Origin: Desulfoprunum sp.
GTDB taxonomy: Bacteria > Desulfobacterota > Desulfobulbia > Desulfobulbales > Desulfocapsaceae
Assembly: GCA_030696435.1 (NCBI GenBank)
Contig: JAUYSF010000210.1
Span: 1-9,022 of the forward strand
Direction: 5' to 3'
Length of the DNA: 9,022 nucleotides
Made by a program: the position numbers and the translations under genes. Shown here piece after piece: positions 7,702 to 9,022 of this stretch. The stretch's first letter is position 1. Every line of letters starts with the position of its first letter. Under the pieces are notes generated by a model, which worked only from the letters and a program-made list of their open reading frames with translations, was not told the DNA's origin and searched no databases.

Positions 7702-9022
7702 TTATTGGTTCAGCAATGCGGTGATAATCTCAGGTACAGAGGCGATGGCCTCGGAAATCTTATCACCAAAGGGGCCACCCGCCTGCGCCATATCAGCCCT
7801 GCCTCCACCTTTGCCGCCAACGATGGAGGCAATCCTACTCACCAGTTCACCTGCCTGAATTCTGCCGGTCAGATCCTTGGTCACCACAGCAAGAATTGCG
7901 GCCTTGCCCTCTATGACACCACCCAGCACCGCAACTCCCGATTGCAGGGTGTCTCTAACCTTGTCTCCTACGTCCCGCAAGGTCTTGGAACTATCCAAGG
8001 CAATCACTATGGCCAGCACTTTGATTCCCGCAATTTCGATGGTCTTTTCCCAAAAACCGTCGAGGGCAGACGAGGCTATACGGGTCGATAGCTCAGAAAT
8101 CTGTTTTTCCATATTTTTCTGAGATAGCAGCAATGCTTCAAGTTTTTCAAGGATATCTTCTTCTCTGGTATTCAGGATTCTACTGATCTCGCCATCTCTC
8201 CGACAGATTTGCTGGACATACTGAAAGGCCGCCCTGCCCGCAAGGGCTTCAATCCGACGGATACCTGAGGCAATACCATTCTCCGACAGGATTTTGAAGA
8301 GACCAATTTCACCGGAGGATTTGGCATGGGTTCCACCACAAAGCTCCATGCTGCAATTACCTATCGCCACAACGCGGACTTCGTCAGTATATTTTTCCCC
8401 AAAAAGAGCAGTCGCTCCGGCACGTATGGCCTCATCTTTGGCAAGTATTCTGGTTTCCACCGATAAATCCGCGCGAATCCGGGCATTGACCTTTTCCTCT
8501 ACCGCCTCAATCTCATTTTGGCTCAAAGGGGAAAAATGAGTGAAGTCAAACCGTAGCCGCCCCGGACCAACAAGGGAACCGGCCTGTTTGACATGTTTTC
8601 CGAGGATTTCCACAAGGGCGGCCTGCAGCAGATGGGTTGCTGAATGATGCGCTGCTGTCTCATGGCGGGTCTCCGTTTTCACCAGGAGAGCAATCTCCTG
8701 CCCAACGGACAGGCTTCCCTTTTTCACATTAATCTCATGCAGAATTATCGCATCTCCTTCGAGCGAGGTCGAGATCACCTCAGCACTGCCTCCTGCCCAG
8801 GTAATCTCACCGGTGTCGCCAAGCTGCCCCCCTGACTCGGCATAGAAAGGCGTTTTGCCAACTATGAAGCGTCCGATTTCACCAGCGGTAAGCTGCTCGA
8901 CGGCTGTTCCATCCGTCCCAAGTAATCCCTTGACCTCGGAAATCGCCTCGAGTTTTTCATAGCCGACAAATTCCGTGGACAATCCTGCATCAATGAAGGT
9001 CTTCAGCCCTTCCTCGCGCAAT
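7702..9022 (-). CDS. alaS: Alanyl-tRNA synthetase, C-terminal half (5'-truncated)
   Basis: AlaRS charges tRNA-Ala with alanine and hydrolyses mischarged Ser- or Gly-tRNA-Ala in the cytoplasm. About 440 of the usual roughly 875 residues are in the window; the catalytic and tRNA-recognition domains lie beyond the right edge, and the codon at 9019-9021 (TTG) is an internal Leu, not a start. Visible parts, numbered from that codon, are: the linker into the editing region with TPFYAESGGQLGD (57-69); the editing-site zinc motif HxxxH (His126, His130, in HHSATHLL); the second half CxxxH (Cys228, His232, in CGGTH); a helical region about 270-330; and the C-Ala domain with GGKGGGRADMAQAGG (402-416). 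All editing residues are present. The frame ends with TAA at 7702. The gene is upstream of and codirectional with the atp genes, but there is no known functional link. Confidence 0.98.
   Translation of the reverse strand, partial: LREEGLKTFIDAGLSTEFVGYEKLEAISEVKGLLGTDGTAVEQLTAGEIGRFIVGKTPFYAESGGQLGDTGEITWAGGSAEVISTSLEGDAIILHEINVKKGSLSVGQEIALLVKTETRHETAAHHSATHLLQAALVEILGKHVKQAGSLVGPGRLRFDFTHFSPLSQNEIEAVEEKVNARIRADLSVETRILAKDEAIRAGATALFGEKYTDEVRVVAIGNCSMELCGGTHAKSSGEIGLFKILSENGIASGIRRIEALAGRAAFQYVQQICRRDGEISRILNTREEDILEKLEALLLSQKNMEKQISELSTRIASSALDGFWEKTIEIAGIKVLAIVIALDSSKTLRDVGDKVRDTLQSGVAVLGGVIEGKAAILAVVTKDLTGRIQAGELVSRIASIVGGKGGGRADMAQAGGPFGDKISEAIASVPEIITALLNQ

Noticed and set aside
7536..7724. 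Short plus-strand open frame in the alaS-atpX spacer
   Set aside because: AT-rich spacer DNA yields such frames by chance; it lacks a convincing Shine-Dalgarno and runs into the antisense of the alaS end.
9019..9021. TTG at the right edge as an alaS start or evidence of a truncated gene
   Set aside because: The sequence is the middle of AlaRS; the frame simply leaves the window.

Overview
This window is an ordinary housekeeping region, probably from a sulfate-reducer-like member of the Desulfobacterota (former Deltaproteobacteria). The assignment rests on three things: the gene order b', b, delta, alpha, gamma, beta, epsilon; the absence of the a and c subunit genes from that cluster; and the wording of the alpha and beta proteins. 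The base composition is moderate. The lineage call is from general familiarity with these families, not from a search.

Layout. From the left edge to about 1279, on the plus strand, lies the 3' part of an AMIN-domain N-acetylmuramoyl-L-alanine amidase; its start is outside the window. A strong bidirectional terminator (1331-1365) separates it from a convergent minus-strand block. In transcription order (right to left) that block holds the 3' half of alaS (9022 to 7702), a 293-bp AT-rich spacer, and seven tightly packed ATP synthase genes: atpX (b'), atpF (b), atpH (delta), atpA (alpha), atpG (gamma), atpD (beta) and atpC (epsilon), ending at 1388 just before the terminator.

Function. The seven atp genes encode the complete soluble F1 head (alpha, beta, gamma, epsilon), the delta/OSCP connector, and a b/b' peripheral stalk. 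The membrane rotor and proton channel (c, a) must be encoded elsewhere, as in other members of this group. The spacings (0-48 nt, with 4-nt overlap at atpF/atpH and a stop directly abutting a start at atpH/atpA) point to one translationally coupled operon. The alaS-atpX spacer carries a consensus TTGACA box with a weaker -10 and a weak AT-rich hairpin followed by eight T; no convincing alaS terminator is visible, so some read-through from alaS is possible.

I found no mobile element, CRISPR array, RNA gene or evident new system. The most unusual details are the long His/Gly/Ala-rich extension behind a signal peptide in the b subunit, Cys and Ile substitutions in the beta and alpha P-loops, a TTG start for atpH, and the structured leader upstream of atpX.
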